The notes: generated by a model from the letters alone, not told the origin. A stretch of DNA of 64,000 bases from Alistipes sp. (GCA_017621455.1 JAGATC010000014.1:58806-122805); one strand, 5' to 3'; positions 43,442-53,195 are shown, counted from the first letter of the stretch. A program made the numbers and translations.

Positions 43442-43670
43442 CCCTCTTATATCTATACATCAGCAATCTCCTTATGCGTGATTTAGACCACGGAGCAATG
43501 TGGAGAGCAAACAGTTTCTCAATGTAGTAGCCACGAGGCAAGAAGCTCGCGCGCGTGGCATCTTCGACCTTTTCCAAGGCCATCAGTCGGTCATACTCCT
43601 CAAAGAGCCGTAGGCGCAGGTGGTACGCCTCCTCGTCGGTACAACCCTTCTTTCTTCCGCGTTGTGCCAT
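43428..43670 (-). CDS. Small terminase-associated protein
   Basis: 80 residues, basic and helical (GRKKGCTDEEAYHLRLRLFE). It overlaps the TerL start by 14 bases, the classic place of a small terminase subunit, although it is short for that family. It may do the DNA-recognition job, alone or with the 23164-23733 product. Confidence 0.5.
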   Translation of the reverse strand: MAQRGRKKGCTDEEAYHLRLRLFEEYDRLMALEKVEDATRASFLPRGYYIEKLFALHIAPWSKSRIRRLLMYRYKRDERK

Positions 43671-43689
43671 ATATTAAATTTTTGACAAA

Positions 43690-43745
43690 AATAAGTGCTA
43701 TTCTTGACATATCCAAATAAAAATACGTCTATATATTTACACTGA
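43690..43745. promoter_or_regulatory. Divergent late promoter region
   Basis: AATAAGTGCTATT at 43690-43702 matches the box at 23722-23734 with one mismatch. For plus-strand genes, TTG 43705-43707 stands about 23 bases before TATATTTA. Both regions also share an AAATACGT sequence before the rightward gene. Confidence 0.45.
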
Positions 43746-43764
43746 AATTAAAATTTTAATTTAT

Positions 43765-44610
43765 ATGGACAACAAAAAGGATATTACAATCGAGCAGGAG
43801 GAGATTATTCCTACTGCTACAGAGCCTGTGGAGAGTCCCGAGGTTGCCATCACCGAGACTACGGTGAGTGCTACCCCCACATCTCGCACACGCCAGTGGA
43901 TGCAGGAGCGATATCCCGAGGAGTCTTGGGGGAGCGACGAGGCGTTCGACGAGCGCACGGCACAGCACCTCGCAGATACCGAGGAGAATCTCGGCAAGTA
44001 TAAGGCGAGTGAAGAGGCTATCGGTCGCATCCTGGAGGCTAATCCCGAGTTTGCTCTTGCCATCAACGCTATGGGGCAGGGTATGCCCGCACGTGTTGCC
44101 ATCCGTCGCTACCTCGGTGATGTTCTTGCCGAGCCTGACGAGGGCGATGACGACTTCGAGGCATACAAGGAGGCTGCGGATAAGTTCCTCGCGGAGAAGA
44201 AGGCGGCAGATGAGGAGATTGCCACACGCACGGCAAACCTCGAGAAATCGGACATCCTCCTCAAGGAGTTTGTCGAGAGCAACTTTGCCACCGAGCAGGA
44301 GCAGGTAGACTTCGTGGAGTACCTCAAGGCATCACTCCGCAACATCGGTATGGGCGAGTTTTCAACGCAGTTCTTCGAGATGATGCTCAAGGCGTATATG
44401 CACGACAAGGATGTCGAGGATGCCAAGGAGGCGGGTGCTATCGAGGCACGCAACGAGAAGATTACCACCAGGCGCATCAAGGAGGCAACAGAGACTGACG
44501 GTATGCCTTTGGGCGGTGGCTCAAGCCCTATCGTCGAGGAGGAGATGGATGAGGAAGAGGATGCTATCGACTCGGTGCTCCGCAACCATCGCAGGTCAAT
44601 TTTCAAATAA
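43765..44610 (+). CDS. Scaffold-like protein
   Basis: 281 residues, strongly acidic, helical, with a coiled middle (KFLAEKKAADEEIATRTANL) and a disordered start and end. It lies directly before the major capsid gene, the normal place of a scaffolding protein. No protease motif is seen. Confidence 0.6.
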   Translation: MDNKKDITIEQEEIIPTATEPVESPEVAITETTVSATPTSRTRQWMQERYPEESWGSDEAFDERTAQHLADTEENLGKYKASEEAIGRILEANPEFALAINAMGQGMPARVAIRRYLGDVLAEPDEGDDDFEAYKEAADKFLAEKKAADEEIATRTANLEKSDILLKEFVESNFATEQEQVDFVEYLKASLRNIGMGEFSTQFFEMMLKAYMHDKDVEDAKEAGAIEARNEKITTRRIKEATETDGMPLGGGSSPIVEEEMDEEEDAIDSVLRNHRRSIFK

Positions 44611-44635
44611 TCATTAACCATAAAGTTTAGCAACA

Positions 44636-45970
44636 ATGAGTGAAATTATCAATGGTGCGCCCGAGAGCGCAACAACCGTAGGTCCAGTAGGTACCCACGC
44701 AACAACAATCGACCCCGCAGTAGGCAAGGAGGCAGGTACTGATGGTGTCGTATCCACCGATGGCAAAGCGAGAGGTTATAACAGGTCGACCATCTCGCAG
44801 AAGCTCGCAAAGATTAACCCTGCACGCACTCCTCTCGATACCGTGCTCCGTAATATCAGCTCTGGCACTACCAAGTCGGATAAGTATGAGTTCTACTCGA
44901 TTATCTCACGTGGTATCGCTTGCAAGGTGAAGACGGCCTCTATTGCGGACAACGTTATCACCATCGAGCTGGAGAGCGGTATCCACCACCTCTCGAAGGA
45001 TGGCGACCTTATGGTGCCTACCTATAATGTATCGTCGGGTACAGCCGAGGCTACTGACAAGGAATCGGCAGCAATGGTGCCTTTGGTACTGCATATCGTA
45101 GACATCAACTACGTTAATAAGACAATCTCGGCAGTGGCAGTGAATGCTGCGCCTATTGCTCTTCCCGCAGACACCGTGATGTATCGTATGGCATCAGCCA
45201 AGGACCAGGATGCAGCAATCTCTAACGACCCCCACGCTACTCCTACCAAGGATTACAACTACTGTCAGCGTAACATCATGACCGTATCGGAGAATGCTTT
45301 CCAGGCATTGCAGGAGAAGGAGATTGAGTTCGGTATGGCAGAGTTCAAGGAGCAGGCGTTCCTCGACTTCCGCTATCAGGCAGAGACACAGACAATCTTT
45401 GGTCCACGCACCCTTGTGGATGGTGTCGCAGATGGTGAGAACTTCATCGACCCCATCACACAGAAGCGTAAGCTCCATATGCGAGGCTTGCTCGACTTCA
45501 ACATCCAGAACGTGACTATCCCCCGCAACGATCCCGATGCTGCCATCAACAGCATGATGGAGCAGATGTTCTCTGTGAACAACGGCTCTGAGGAGCGTAT
45601 TATGCTCTACGGTGCGGGCTTTGCCACCTTCCTTGCTAACTCGAAGCTCTGGACAAAGCAGATGGATGCCAAGTCTACAGAGGTCAAGTTCGGCATTCGT
45701 TGGAAGACAATCGAGAGCAACTTCGGTGTTCTCCGTTGCATCTATCACCCTGCGTTGAGCTTGCTCGGCCCATACACAGACTGTGCAATCATCATCGACC
45801 CTGCGAATATCCGTCGTGTAGACCAGATTAAGTTGCACCAGCGCAACCTTGACCTTCAGACTGCCGGTATCCGCAACTCTAAGGATGTGTTGCTTGAGGA
45901 GTCTTGGACTCTTGAGGTTGTTAACCCCAGCACACACGGTCTTGTACGCCTCGTAGACGTAGAGGACTAA
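44636..45970 (+). CDS. Major capsid protein
   Basis: 444 residues with the features of HK97-fold capsid proteins of Bacteroidales podoviruses: an N-arm with KINPARTPLDTVLRNI, a long spine helix near 210-245, and a P-domain region with GAGFATFLANSKLWTKQ. It is the most strongly codon-biased gene of the phage (few rare codons), as expected for an abundant product. It is followed by a strong hairpin. Confidence 0.82.
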   Translation: MSEIINGAPESATTVGPVGTHATTIDPAVGKEAGTDGVVSTDGKARGYNRSTISQKLAKINPARTPLDTVLRNISSGTTKSDKYEFYSIISRGIACKVKTASIADNVITIELESGIHHLSKDGDLMVPTYNVSSGTAEATDKESAAMVPLVLHIVDINYVNKTISAVAVNAAPIALPADTVMYRMASAKDQDAAISNDPHATPTKDYNYCQRNIMTVSENAFQALQEKEIEFGMAEFKEQAFLDFRYQAETQTIFGPRTLVDGVADGENFIDPITQKRKLHMRGLLDFNIQNVTIPRNDPDAAINSMMEQMFSVNNGSEERIMLYGAGFATFLANSKLWTKQMDAKSTEVKFGIRWKTIESNFGVLRCIYHPALSLLGPYTDCAIIIDPANIRRVDQIKLHQRNLDLQTAGIRNSKDVLLEESWTLEVVNPSTHGLVRLVDVED

Positions 45971-45979
45971 ACATTCACC

Positions 45980-46009
45980 ATATTGGGGAGGGGTGACTCT
46001 CCCCAATAT
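45980..46009 (+). terminator. Hairpin behind the capsid gene
   Basis: ATATTGGGGAG 45980-45990 pairs perfectly with CTCCCCAATAT 45999-46009. Without a T-run, it probably protects the capsid message or partly attenuates. Confidence 0.5.
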
Positions 46010-46027
46010 TAAAGTTTAAGCAAACAG

Positions 46028-46459
46028 ATGAAAACGGTATTTACAACCAAGCGACCATCAAATTTGGCACTATGCCTGAAGATACGAGGTAGTTATCGCA
46101 CTATCCGTTTTACGCCTCCTGTGTATTTCGGTATCGCGTATCCCTCTACTTTCTCGACGAGTGATGAGGATATCATCGCAGCGATGAAGAAGCATCCTGA
46201 CTTCAATGTAACATTCTTTGTCAAGGAGGAGGTAGATACCACACCAAAGGTTGTAGAGGCAGCAAAGGTTAAGCCTCTCGAGGATGAGTTGCGCGACCCC
46301 GCAACGGCCGTATATGATGATACGGTGACAACGAAGCGTAAGGCTATAGCCTACGTTCAGGGTAAGTTTGACGACACGTTCAGCAGCACAACAAATATCG
46401 AGGATATGAAGCGTGAGGCGGCACGTCGTTGGAATGTAATATTTACGAAACTAAACTAA
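46028..46459 (+). CDS. Head protein, unknown
   Basis: 143 residues. The N-terminal part is a small beta domain (LALCLKIRGSYRTIRFTPP). The C-terminal part is helical. Position after the capsid gene suggests a head decoration or completion role. Confidence 0.5.
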   Translation: MKTVFTTKRPSNLALCLKIRGSYRTIRFTPPVYFGIAYPSTFSTSDEDIIAAMKKHPDFNVTFFVKEEVDTTPKVVEAAKVKPLEDELRDPATAVYDDTVTTKRKAIAYVQGKFDDTFSSTTNIEDMKREAARRWNVIFTKLN

Positions 46460-46466
46460 TGCACAT

Positions 46467-47069
46467 ATGAGAGACACTATTGTTACAAAGGCTCTCAAGT
46501 GCATTGATGAGATATACCCCGATGAGAATACTCTCAACGAGGGTTACCTCCCTACGGATGCGTTCATTGACGAGGCTGTGCGCTGGGTGATAGATAACGC
46601 ACCTACGCACCTGCTCACCATACGCGGTTATGGCGTGGATGTCGCCAACTTTGAGAATAAGGATGGTGTTGTCGAGCTTGAGGTCGTCGATAATGGGCGT
46701 ATCGTATATGTCAAGTGTGCAGACTGGCACCGACCTGTCTTCGACCTTATCTCGGAGCAGAATCCTCTCTATCGCCAGCAGATGAATAAGGTGCTGCGTG
46801 GTAATCCCACACGACCTGTTGTCGTGAGGAAGGGGCACGCTTTGAATGGCGGTGACTACACGCTGGAGCTATACACCACGAATGCCACGAGCGATGGCGA
46901 CATAGATATACAAGTAGTGCCATATAGTGTGGATAGCATCCCGACATATCTTGCGGACATCACCGCGTGGAAGCTCGCAGAGATTGTGCTTATGTCGATG
47001 AGCGATGTACAGGCAGCATCGGTATGTACGGCAAGGGTTAACGAACATTTACAGCAGTTGTCATTATGA
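46467..47069 (+). CDS. Head-tail connector candidate
   Basis: 200 residues. A helical start (ALKCIDEIYPDENTLNEGYL) and a C-terminal helix (YLADITAWKLAEIVLMSMSD) flank a beta core. This agrees with podovirus adaptor proteins that bind under the portal. It overlaps the next gene by four bases. Confidence 0.5.
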   Translation: MRDTIVTKALKCIDEIYPDENTLNEGYLPTDAFIDEAVRWVIDNAPTHLLTIRGYGVDVANFENKDGVVELEVVDNGRIVYVKCADWHRPVFDLISEQNPLYRQQMNKVLRGNPTRPVVVRKGHALNGGDYTLELYTTNATSDGDIDIQVVPYSVDSIPTYLADITAWKLAEIVLMSMSDVQAASVCTARVNEHLQQLSL

Positions 47070-47527
47070 TTATCAACGTATCAGTAGCAATATCTCGCCT
47101 TATTGACGAGTGTCATATACAGACATCGCTTGACCTTCAGGCGATGCGCAGTCGTGGTGTGGAGGGCGCAGATGCCGTCTACGACGATTGGATTATCACC
47201 AAGGAGAATGCCGAGGAGATATACTATGCGTTGCAGGATATATGCTCGGATATGGCGTTCAACCTACGCACCATCATACGCACATACTCTGCGGGGCGTG
47301 ATGTCATCAGCGTGGATGTGAATGATGCTCACGTAGAGCCTAACGAGGATGCTGTGCTTGAGGGCCTTATGCGTAAGTATCTCAAGAACGCTCTTCTTGC
47401 GTGGTGGTATCACTATCGTGATGCCGAGCTGTCGAGTGCCTATGGTACTGCTGCGGGCGTATCACTTAACAACCTATTTCTACAATGCTTGCCTCGCACA
47501 GGTAAATCTGTGGGGCGTTACTTCTAA
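47066..47527 (+). CDS. Tail or connector protein, unknown
   Basis: 153 residues, helical with a central DVISVDVNDAHVEPNED strand region. The layout of long helices around a short beta hairpin is typical of neck or tail adaptor proteins. No recognised family. Confidence 0.45.
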   Translation: MIINVSVAISRLIDECHIQTSLDLQAMRSRGVEGADAVYDDWIITKENAEEIYYALQDICSDMAFNLRTIIRTYSAGRDVISVDVNDAHVEPNEDAVLEGLMRKYLKNALLAWWYHYRDAELSSAYGTAAGVSLNNLFLQCLPRTGKSVGRYF

Positions 47528-47532
47528 CGACT

Positions 47533-47826
47533 ATGATAGCACACAAGGGAGAAAATGTAATCATCGCCTCGCGCATAGTGCCCATCAAGGGGGTGTTCAA
47601 CCTCGGGGACTATGAGGTGTGGTGTGTGGTGTCTACCATTACAGGCAAGGAGTGTATACGTGAGCGGGTGAGCGTGATAAATGTCGAGGATAACACCGTG
47701 GCATACATCATCCCTGGCACGAAGACCAAGAGTATGGAGGGCTTGTACTTCATCTCCTATGAGCTATGGGCAAATGGCGAGAAGGTGTCTACTAACGAGG
47801 TGGAACAACTAACAATCATTGACTGA
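47533..47826 (+). CDS. Small beta-rich tail protein
   Basis: 97 residues of Ig-like beta strands (GVFNLGDYEVWCVVSTITGK ... GLYFISYELWANGEKV). Similar small proteins precede fibre genes in Bacteroidales phages. Its stop overlaps the next start (TGATG). Confidence 0.5.
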   Translation: MIAHKGENVIIASRIVPIKGVFNLGDYEVWCVVSTITGKECIRERVSVINVEDNTVAYIIPGTKTKSMEGLYFISYELWANGEKVSTNEVEQLTIID

Positions 47827-49787
47827 TGCAGACACTAACGGACATACGCATATACACTAACGCATTGCGATATAAGGGTGACGACATCACCGCTGTGGGC
47901 GTTCATCACGAGGGTGACAGCATCATTGTTCGCACCTCGGATGGTAGTGTCGTTAAGATGCGCGTGCCTGTGGGTGTGTGCGAGTGTGAGGTACAACCTA
48001 TGCCCGAGGCTGTGCCCGCGTGCGAAGGTGGTAGCGCAACCAACGTGCTGGGTAGCGTGCTTGCGGGGGCTATGCTCCTCGATGAGGATGTTATGGAGCA
48101 GTTGGGACGCATCCCCGAGTTAGAGAAGATGATAGGCACTCACAACAAGGAGGTGCGCTTCTTCTGCATTGAGCCAGTAACCGTGAAAGTTGGCGATGTG
48201 GAGCATTACTGCGAGGCTAACCAAGTGGCAACGGTATTCGTAGGTGACGACGAGTTTGAGATTATCCCTACATCAAACCGAAGCATTCAGTCTCTACTCG
48301 GCTATCCCATTCCACTTAAGTGGTTTGACTGGCTCGAGGGCGTAGAGGTGTTCGATGGCATTGTGTTCGATATGAACGAGTTGGAAACCTATCACCATTG
48401 GATTCAGTACTATCAAGGCGACTACCACGTACAGAAGGCGCAGTATGCTAATTGTGTGTTCTGGAGTGATAAACCATACACACACTCGCCATTTGAGGAG
48501 CGTACTAACTATACCATATACTACTCATCGCAGTTGCCATTGTGCTACTCACGCATTCCCGAGAATACATACAAGCCATTCTACTTAGCGTATGGAGTAA
48601 CCTCCGACCCTAACTGGCGTAACCCAGACTATGTGAATAGTTACTCAAAGGTTAGTGGTGCGACTCAAACCTTCTCATACTATGGCGCTACGGCTATCGG
48701 CATCTTCGATATGGGCGTGGATATTATCACACTCCCAAGGGATTGTCGAGGTCTTATGTTCCACGCTCCAGCCATCACTCACGCTGGTGTGTTCGATGCA
48801 AAGAACACCACCAACTTTGGTGCAAAGAAAGGTGGTTGGCAGGAGGCATTTGGCGATTGTATCTCGCTAACATCGTTGTACATTCAAAACCTCAAGACGA
48901 GCATCAACATATCGTGGTCACCCATAAATGTGGAGTCTATGGAGTATATCATCGAGAATGCCGCTAACACTACGTCAATAACAATCTCGGTGAGTCCATA
49001 TACTTGGTATCGACTACCCGAGGCATTGAAGACTACGGCTCTTGCGAAGAAGATAACCATAGCACTCTTGGAGGGTAACTACTACGATGATGTGCGCTTT
49101 ACATCATTCAAGACCATCAATGGCCAGAGCATTATAGGCAGTGGCGATATTACCATAGAGGGTGGTGGCGAGAATGTAGACCTTTCGGACTACTACACCA
49201 AGACAGAGGTAGATGCTAAAGGCTTCCTCACGAATATCCCCGAGGAGTATGTCACAGTAGATGAGCTTCCCGCAGCGGTCACAGAGAGGACTGTGGCAGG
49301 ATGGGGCTTCACAAAGAATATGGGTACTGTTACAGGCGTGAGGATGAATGGCGTGGTTAAGGGTAATAGTGGGATCGTAGACCTCGGCACGGTAATCACC
49401 GCACACCAGGAGGTGTCTGCCGTAGCAAAGAGTGGCGACTATACAGACCTAATAAATGCTCCTACGGAGATTGCTACAGCCACAGAACGCAGGGTAATGA
49501 CAACCTCGGAACTGTTGCTTAGGCTTGATGCCAACATCCTCTACGATTATAGTATGGTATCTATAGAATCGCTGACGTTGCCCTCGTTGTCCACTGGCGA
49601 TAGTGCCTACGATAATGTGTGGATGGTGCGCTGTGCGCTCTTGTCGAGCGATACGCTAACGATACCATTCGACGTGAAGTGGAAGGATGGTGTAGCGCCA
49701 TCATTCTCAAGTTGGAGCATCCTCGATTTGACATTCAGGAAGACACCCAACGATACCATTATTGGAGAGTGGAAGATATATAAATAA
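47826..49787 (+). CDS. Tail fibre or baseplate protein
   Basis: 653 residues. Residues 1-100 are a beta adaptor. The middle has aromatic-rich beta sequence. The C-terminal third has tail-fibre hallmarks: INGQSIIGSGDITIEGGGEN and DLSDYYTKTEVD, as in trimeric phage fibres. It likely binds the host surface together with the 50105-51430 product. Confidence 0.7.
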   Translation: MQTLTDIRIYTNALRYKGDDITAVGVHHEGDSIIVRTSDGSVVKMRVPVGVCECEVQPMPEAVPACEGGSATNVLGSVLAGAMLLDEDVMEQLGRIPELEKMIGTHNKEVRFFCIEPVTVKVGDVEHYCEANQVATVFVGDDEFEIIPTSNRSIQSLLGYPIPLKWFDWLEGVEVFDGIVFDMNELETYHHWIQYYQGDYHVQKAQYANCVFWSDKPYTHSPFEERTNYTIYYSSQLPLCYSRIPENTYKPFYLAYGVTSDPNWRNPDYVNSYSKVSGATQTFSYYGATAIGIFDMGVDIITLPRDCRGLMFHAPAITHAGVFDAKNTTNFGAKKGGWQEAFGDCISLTSLYIQNLKTSINISWSPINVESMEYIIENAANTTSITISVSPYTWYRLPEALKTTALAKKITIALLEGNYYDDVRFTSFKTINGQSIIGSGDITIEGGGENVDLSDYYTKTEVDAKGFLTNIPEEYVTVDELPAAVTERTVAGWGFTKNMGTVTGVRMNGVVKGNSGIVDLGTVITAHQEVSAVAKSGDYTDLINAPTEIATATERRVMTTSELLLRLDANILYDYSMVSIESLTLPSLSTGDSAYDNVWMVRCALLSSDTLTIPFDVKWKDGVAPSFSSWSILDLTFRKTPNDTIIGEWKIYK

Positions 49788-49808
49788 ACAGATAAAAAAG
49801 ATAAAACT

Positions 49809-50087
49809 ATGGAGTTAGCATTTACAAAGGTTGGCGATAGATATGTAGCGTCGTTCACCGCCACAGGAAATTTCAACATCCACTTGGAGAAGCCCACAGG
49901 AGGTACTCTTGGCACCATCTTCAAGCAGAGCAGTGTCGAGGGGGCAAAGTCCGATGGCATCAAGGGGTTGTATCTCACGCCACAGGAGCGTGTGCTCGAC
50001 ACATCCGTTATCGTGCCTATTCCTCCAATGTATATCACTATCGAGTCGGATGTCCTGCCCACGATGGCGGTGGTGACTATGGCGTAA
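49809..50087 (+). CDS. Small beta-sandwich-like tail protein
   Basis: 92 residues, all beta (VGDRYVASFTATGNFNIHLE). It lies between two fibre genes; short proteins of this kind are frequent in Bacteroidales prophages and may cap or link fibre parts. Unknown. Confidence 0.5.
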   Translation: MELAFTKVGDRYVASFTATGNFNIHLEKPTGGTLGTIFKQSSVEGAKSDGIKGLYLTPQERVLDTSVIVPIPPMYITIESDVLPTMAVVTMA

Positions 50088-50104
50088 CGTAAAAGCGAGA
50101 GGTT

Positions 50105-51430
50105 ATGAATATAGTACAACTTAACACGGTAAATCTTGGCGACAATATCATCGTCAAGGGCAATGGCGGCTCGTCGTCAAGTAAGACGGCCGGTGATGTA
50201 ACCTACTACGACTATGATGGCACGGTGCTACACTCATATACGGCTGAAGCATTTGCGGCACTCACTGAACACCCTGCGTTACCTGAGCGTGATGGCCTGA
50301 TTTGTCAGGAGTGGAACTGGAGTTTAACGGAAGCACAAGGCTATGTTGCCAAATACGGCTCGATTGATATTGGCGCAACGTATATCACCGATGACGGCAA
50401 GACAAGGCTGTTTATCAAATTAGATTATCCGATTGAGGTAGGCGTAACCACGAGTGCGCAAACAGAAGGAGATACAATAATTGATTGGGGTGATGGTGTT
50501 ATAGAAACACACGAAAGTGAATATAAAAAAGTATTCCATAGTTATCAAAAGAGAGGCGAGTACGTAATACAGGTATGGGGGACTGAAGGTGAGCACAGCT
50601 TTTGGACTAATGTTTTTTCTGAATACAGAACTGTGCCCTATTTAGTCGGTATTCACTTAGGCAATATAAGCGATTTTAGAGCGGATGTATTTCCTAATGT
50701 TGAATTTATAACATTGCCTAAAAATGCGTTGTCTTCAAATTATTCTGAAGCTTCAAACCTTGGGAAAATAAGGTGCTTGGTTATACCTAAGTCTATACAT
50801 CCAGAAATGAGAACAGACTGGGCCGGATGCTGGAATCTTAGGATAGCCATTCAACCAGCGGGCAATTTTTTGTACAATAATTATTTAGACGGTGCTGTAC
50901 TTGTGAAAAATAAGAGTAAGCTTAATAGAAATGCTCGATACGGAGGGGTAATGCACGTGGAATTAGAAGATGATAGTATTTATCAGGAGATGTTTGATAA
51001 AAATCCATCACTCAGATTTGAAGTAAAATCCTTACATAGAATAGTTGTCCCTGAAGGTGTGACTACCTTGAACCGTACGTTTTCAAACTGCAATAATTTA
51101 GAAGAAGTAAGCTTACCCGACACCTTAACTACTATAAACGCCAGTTTTGGATATTGTTATACACTTAATCATATCAAATTCCCGTCTTCTATCAATAGCA
51201 TCCAAGGCCAGGCTTTTTTTAGATGTTTAGGAATGCAGTTTTACGATTTTGCAGATGCCGCAGCAGTGCCCACGATGTCATCATCTGATGCCTTCTATGA
51301 TATTCCTACGGACTGCAAGATTATCGTCCCCGACGCCTTATACGATGAGTGGATAGTAGCGACGAATTGGGCGACATACGCAAGTCAAATAATCAAGAAA
51401 TCAGAGTGGGATGCACAGCAGACCGCATAA
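50105..51430 (+). CDS. Receptor-binding-type fibre with PKD-like and BspA leucine-rich regions
   Basis: 441 residues. Residues 1-110 are an N-terminal adaptor coded with the phage's normal composition. Residues 115-165 contain IIDWGDGVIETHESEYKKVF, as in PKD-like domains. Residues 300-440 are BspA/LRR_5 repeats (EGVTTLNRTFSNCNNLEEVS). DNA from about 50480 to 51240 is clearly more AT-rich than both ends, pointing to a swapped module taken from a host surface protein. Confidence 0.75.
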   Translation: MNIVQLNTVNLGDNIIVKGNGGSSSSKTAGDVTYYDYDGTVLHSYTAEAFAALTEHPALPERDGLICQEWNWSLTEAQGYVAKYGSIDIGATYITDDGKTRLFIKLDYPIEVGVTTSAQTEGDTIIDWGDGVIETHESEYKKVFHSYQKRGEYVIQVWGTEGEHSFWTNVFSEYRTVPYLVGIHLGNISDFRADVFPNVEFITLPKNALSSNYSEASNLGKIRCLVIPKSIHPEMRTDWAGCWNLRIAIQPAGNFLYNNYLDGAVLVKNKSKLNRNARYGGVMHVELEDDSIYQEMFDKNPSLRFEVKSLHRIVVPEGVTTLNRTFSNCNNLEEVSLPDTLTTINASFGYCYTLNHIKFPSSINSIQGQAFFRCLGMQFYDFADAAAVPTMSSSDAFYDIPTDCKIIVPDALYDEWIVATNWATYASQIIKKSEWDAQQTA

Positions 51431-51442
51431 CAACGAGTAACT

Positions 51443-51649
51443 ATGGTAGTAAAAGAGTATCATTCAATGAGAGAGGATGGGGTAAGATTATACAGGTCTT
51501 ACTCCACCGACAACCTCTATATCCGCAAGGTAGGTACAGAGGAGGTATATAGCGAGGCTATAGATGTCGAGGATGCCCCTTATGAGTACATCGAGACAGA
51601 CACTCCTATAGAGGAGTTTGAGCAGAGCGCAGAGGAGGGCGAGGAGTAG
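51443..51649 (+). CDS. Small acidic protein
   Basis: 68 residues, starting MVVKEYHSMREDGVRLYRSY and ending in an acidic stretch. Common neighbour of fibre genes in Bacteroidales phages; possibly a fibre chaperone. Unknown. Confidence 0.5.
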   Translation: MVVKEYHSMREDGVRLYRSYSTDNLYIRKVGTEEVYSEAIDVEDAPYEYIETDTPIEEFEQSAEEGEE

Positions 51650-51650
51650 T

Positions 51651-52256
51651 ATGGATTGGCAGGGGATAGCAGCGGTGATAACCGCATTAGGTGTAATCGT
51701 CTTGGGTTGGTTTCAATATAACCAACACACGAAGAACAAGGAGACCGACGATAGGCTGAAGAGGCGTGAGGAGGAGGATAAAGAGAAGCGCAATGCCGAC
51801 AAGGTGGCATCGCAGAACATCTACCGCGAGCTGTGGTCGCTACTCCACAAGCTCGATGGTGCGTTGCGCGTGTACATAGTGCAGCCACATCCTCTCGACC
51901 GCGCCAAGTTCATCAGCATTCAGTATGAGGTGTTGAGTGAGGGTATGGTAAGCATAATGCCCTTGATACACCGAATGCCCATAAGCAACCTCCCAGGCTT
52001 CGTGGTGGAGCTGGAGAGCAACGAGTTTCTCTTTTGGCACTCACAAGCCGAGGTCAAGGATGGCAGAGCGCGAAGCATAATGCACCAGATAGGCACAGAC
52101 CAAATGGTGGCCGTGAGGATGAAGGATGGCGAGGTGTGGAAGGGCAACATCGTCGTGGACTTCGACAGCAACGCTATAGATGCGGAGGCTGTGCAAGCAA
52201 AGCTGATGGAGGCAAAGACTGTCATCAAGTATATGCTTCCCGAGATTGAGGAGTAG
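51651..52256 (+). CDS. Single-pass membrane protein, holin-like candidate
   Basis: 201 residues. One membrane helix near the N-terminus (GIAAVITALGVIVLGWFQYN), then a charged coiled coil (KNKETDDRLKRREEEDKEKR) and a globular domain. The ATG at 51651, one base after the previous stop, fits better than the ATG at 51618 inside that gene. Position before the amidase suggests a lysis or superinfection role, but its length is unusual for a holin. Confidence 0.5.
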   Translation: MDWQGIAAVITALGVIVLGWFQYNQHTKNKETDDRLKRREEEDKEKRNADKVASQNIYRELWSLLHKLDGALRVYIVQPHPLDRAKFISIQYEVLSEGMVSIMPLIHRMPISNLPGFVVELESNEFLFWHSQAEVKDGRARSIMHQIGTDQMVAVRMKDGEVWKGNIVVDFDSNAIDAEAVQAKLMEAKTVIKYMLPEIEE

Positions 52257-52288
52257 TTAAGGATTATTTAATAACTGATTAGACAACT

Positions 52289-52879
52289 ATGGTAGTGATA
52301 TTAGACAACGGCCACGGTGCGGAGACTGCGGGGAAGTGTAGCCCAGTGTGGGCAGATATGACCCAGCTCAAGGAGTATGAGTTCAACCGCGATGTTACGG
52401 CACTCATAGCGTACAAGTGTAAGATGGCGCACATCCCCTTTGTTATGCTCGTGCCCGAGTATAGCGACATCAGCCTCGCGGAGCGCGTGAAGAGAGCCGA
52501 TGCAGTATATCGTAAGGATAGGCGCGCATTCCTCTTCAGCATACACGCCAATGCGGGTGGAGGCACAGGCTGGGAGGCGTGGACATCGAAGGGTAAGACC
52601 AAGAGCGATGAGTATTGCACAATCCTCTACGAGGAGGCAGAGAGAGCCTTCGGCAAGGAGTGGAAGATACGCAAGGATACGCTCGATGGCGACCCCGACA
52701 AGGAGAGTCAGTTCTACATCTTGAAGCATACCAAGTGTCCCGCGGTGCTCTCGGAAAACTTCTTTATGGACACGGAGCGCGATTGTAGATTCATTATGTC
52801 ACACGAGGGGCGTGAGCGCATCGCAGAGGTGCACTTCCGCGCCATTAAACGAATATTCGACGAGTATGGCAAAGATTAA
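52289..52879 (+). CDS. N-acetylmuramoyl-L-alanine amidase (endolysin)
   Basis: 196 residues, Amidase_3 type. Zinc-ligand and catalytic positions are in order: DNGHG at 6-10, Glu in KEYEFNRD, the His of FSIHANAGGG, and Glu of VLSENFFMD. It cuts the amide bond between muramic acid and the stem peptide. No signal peptide, so it needs a holin or equivalent. Confidence 0.92.
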   Translation: MVVILDNGHGAETAGKCSPVWADMTQLKEYEFNRDVTALIAYKCKMAHIPFVMLVPEYSDISLAERVKRADAVYRKDRRAFLFSIHANAGGGTGWEAWTSKGKTKSDEYCTILYEEAERAFGKEWKIRKDTLDGDPDKESQFYILKHTKCPAVLSENFFMDTERDCRFIMSHEGRERIAEVHFRAIKRIFDEYGKD

Positions 52880-53195
52880 GACCAAGGCTGACGAGTACAA
52901 GGAAATATTCGTCAAGCTACACCGCTATCAGCGCAAGGGCGCAGACAACCTTATATTGCTTCTCACGCGCTTTGTGCGTGCCAAGGCAGAGTATATGACA
53001 AAGTATATTGATGTCGTGGCAGAACGCAGCGGAGTGAGTGCCACAGGGCATATCACCACCACCAATGGTGATATTATGATGCCTGTGGTGCGTGCCATCA
53101 TCGAGATAGAGATGGGCGAGGTGTCGGAGCGTGACCTCCACGCAGCGTGGGAGAGCTTCATTGAGGATTACCGTAATAACCGTATAAAGCTATGA
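52866..53195 (+). CDS. Unknown helical protein of the lysis cassette
   Basis: 109 residues (MAKIKTKADEYKEIFVKLHR). It overlaps the amidase stop by 14 bases and the next gene by four. Mostly helical with no signal or membrane segment. The tight overlaps suggest a linked role. Confidence 0.5.
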   Translation: MAKIKTKADEYKEIFVKLHRYQRKGADNLILLLTRFVRAKAEYMTKYIDVVAERSGVSATGHITTTNGDIMMPVVRAIIEIEMGEVSERDLHAAWESFIEDYRNNRIKL

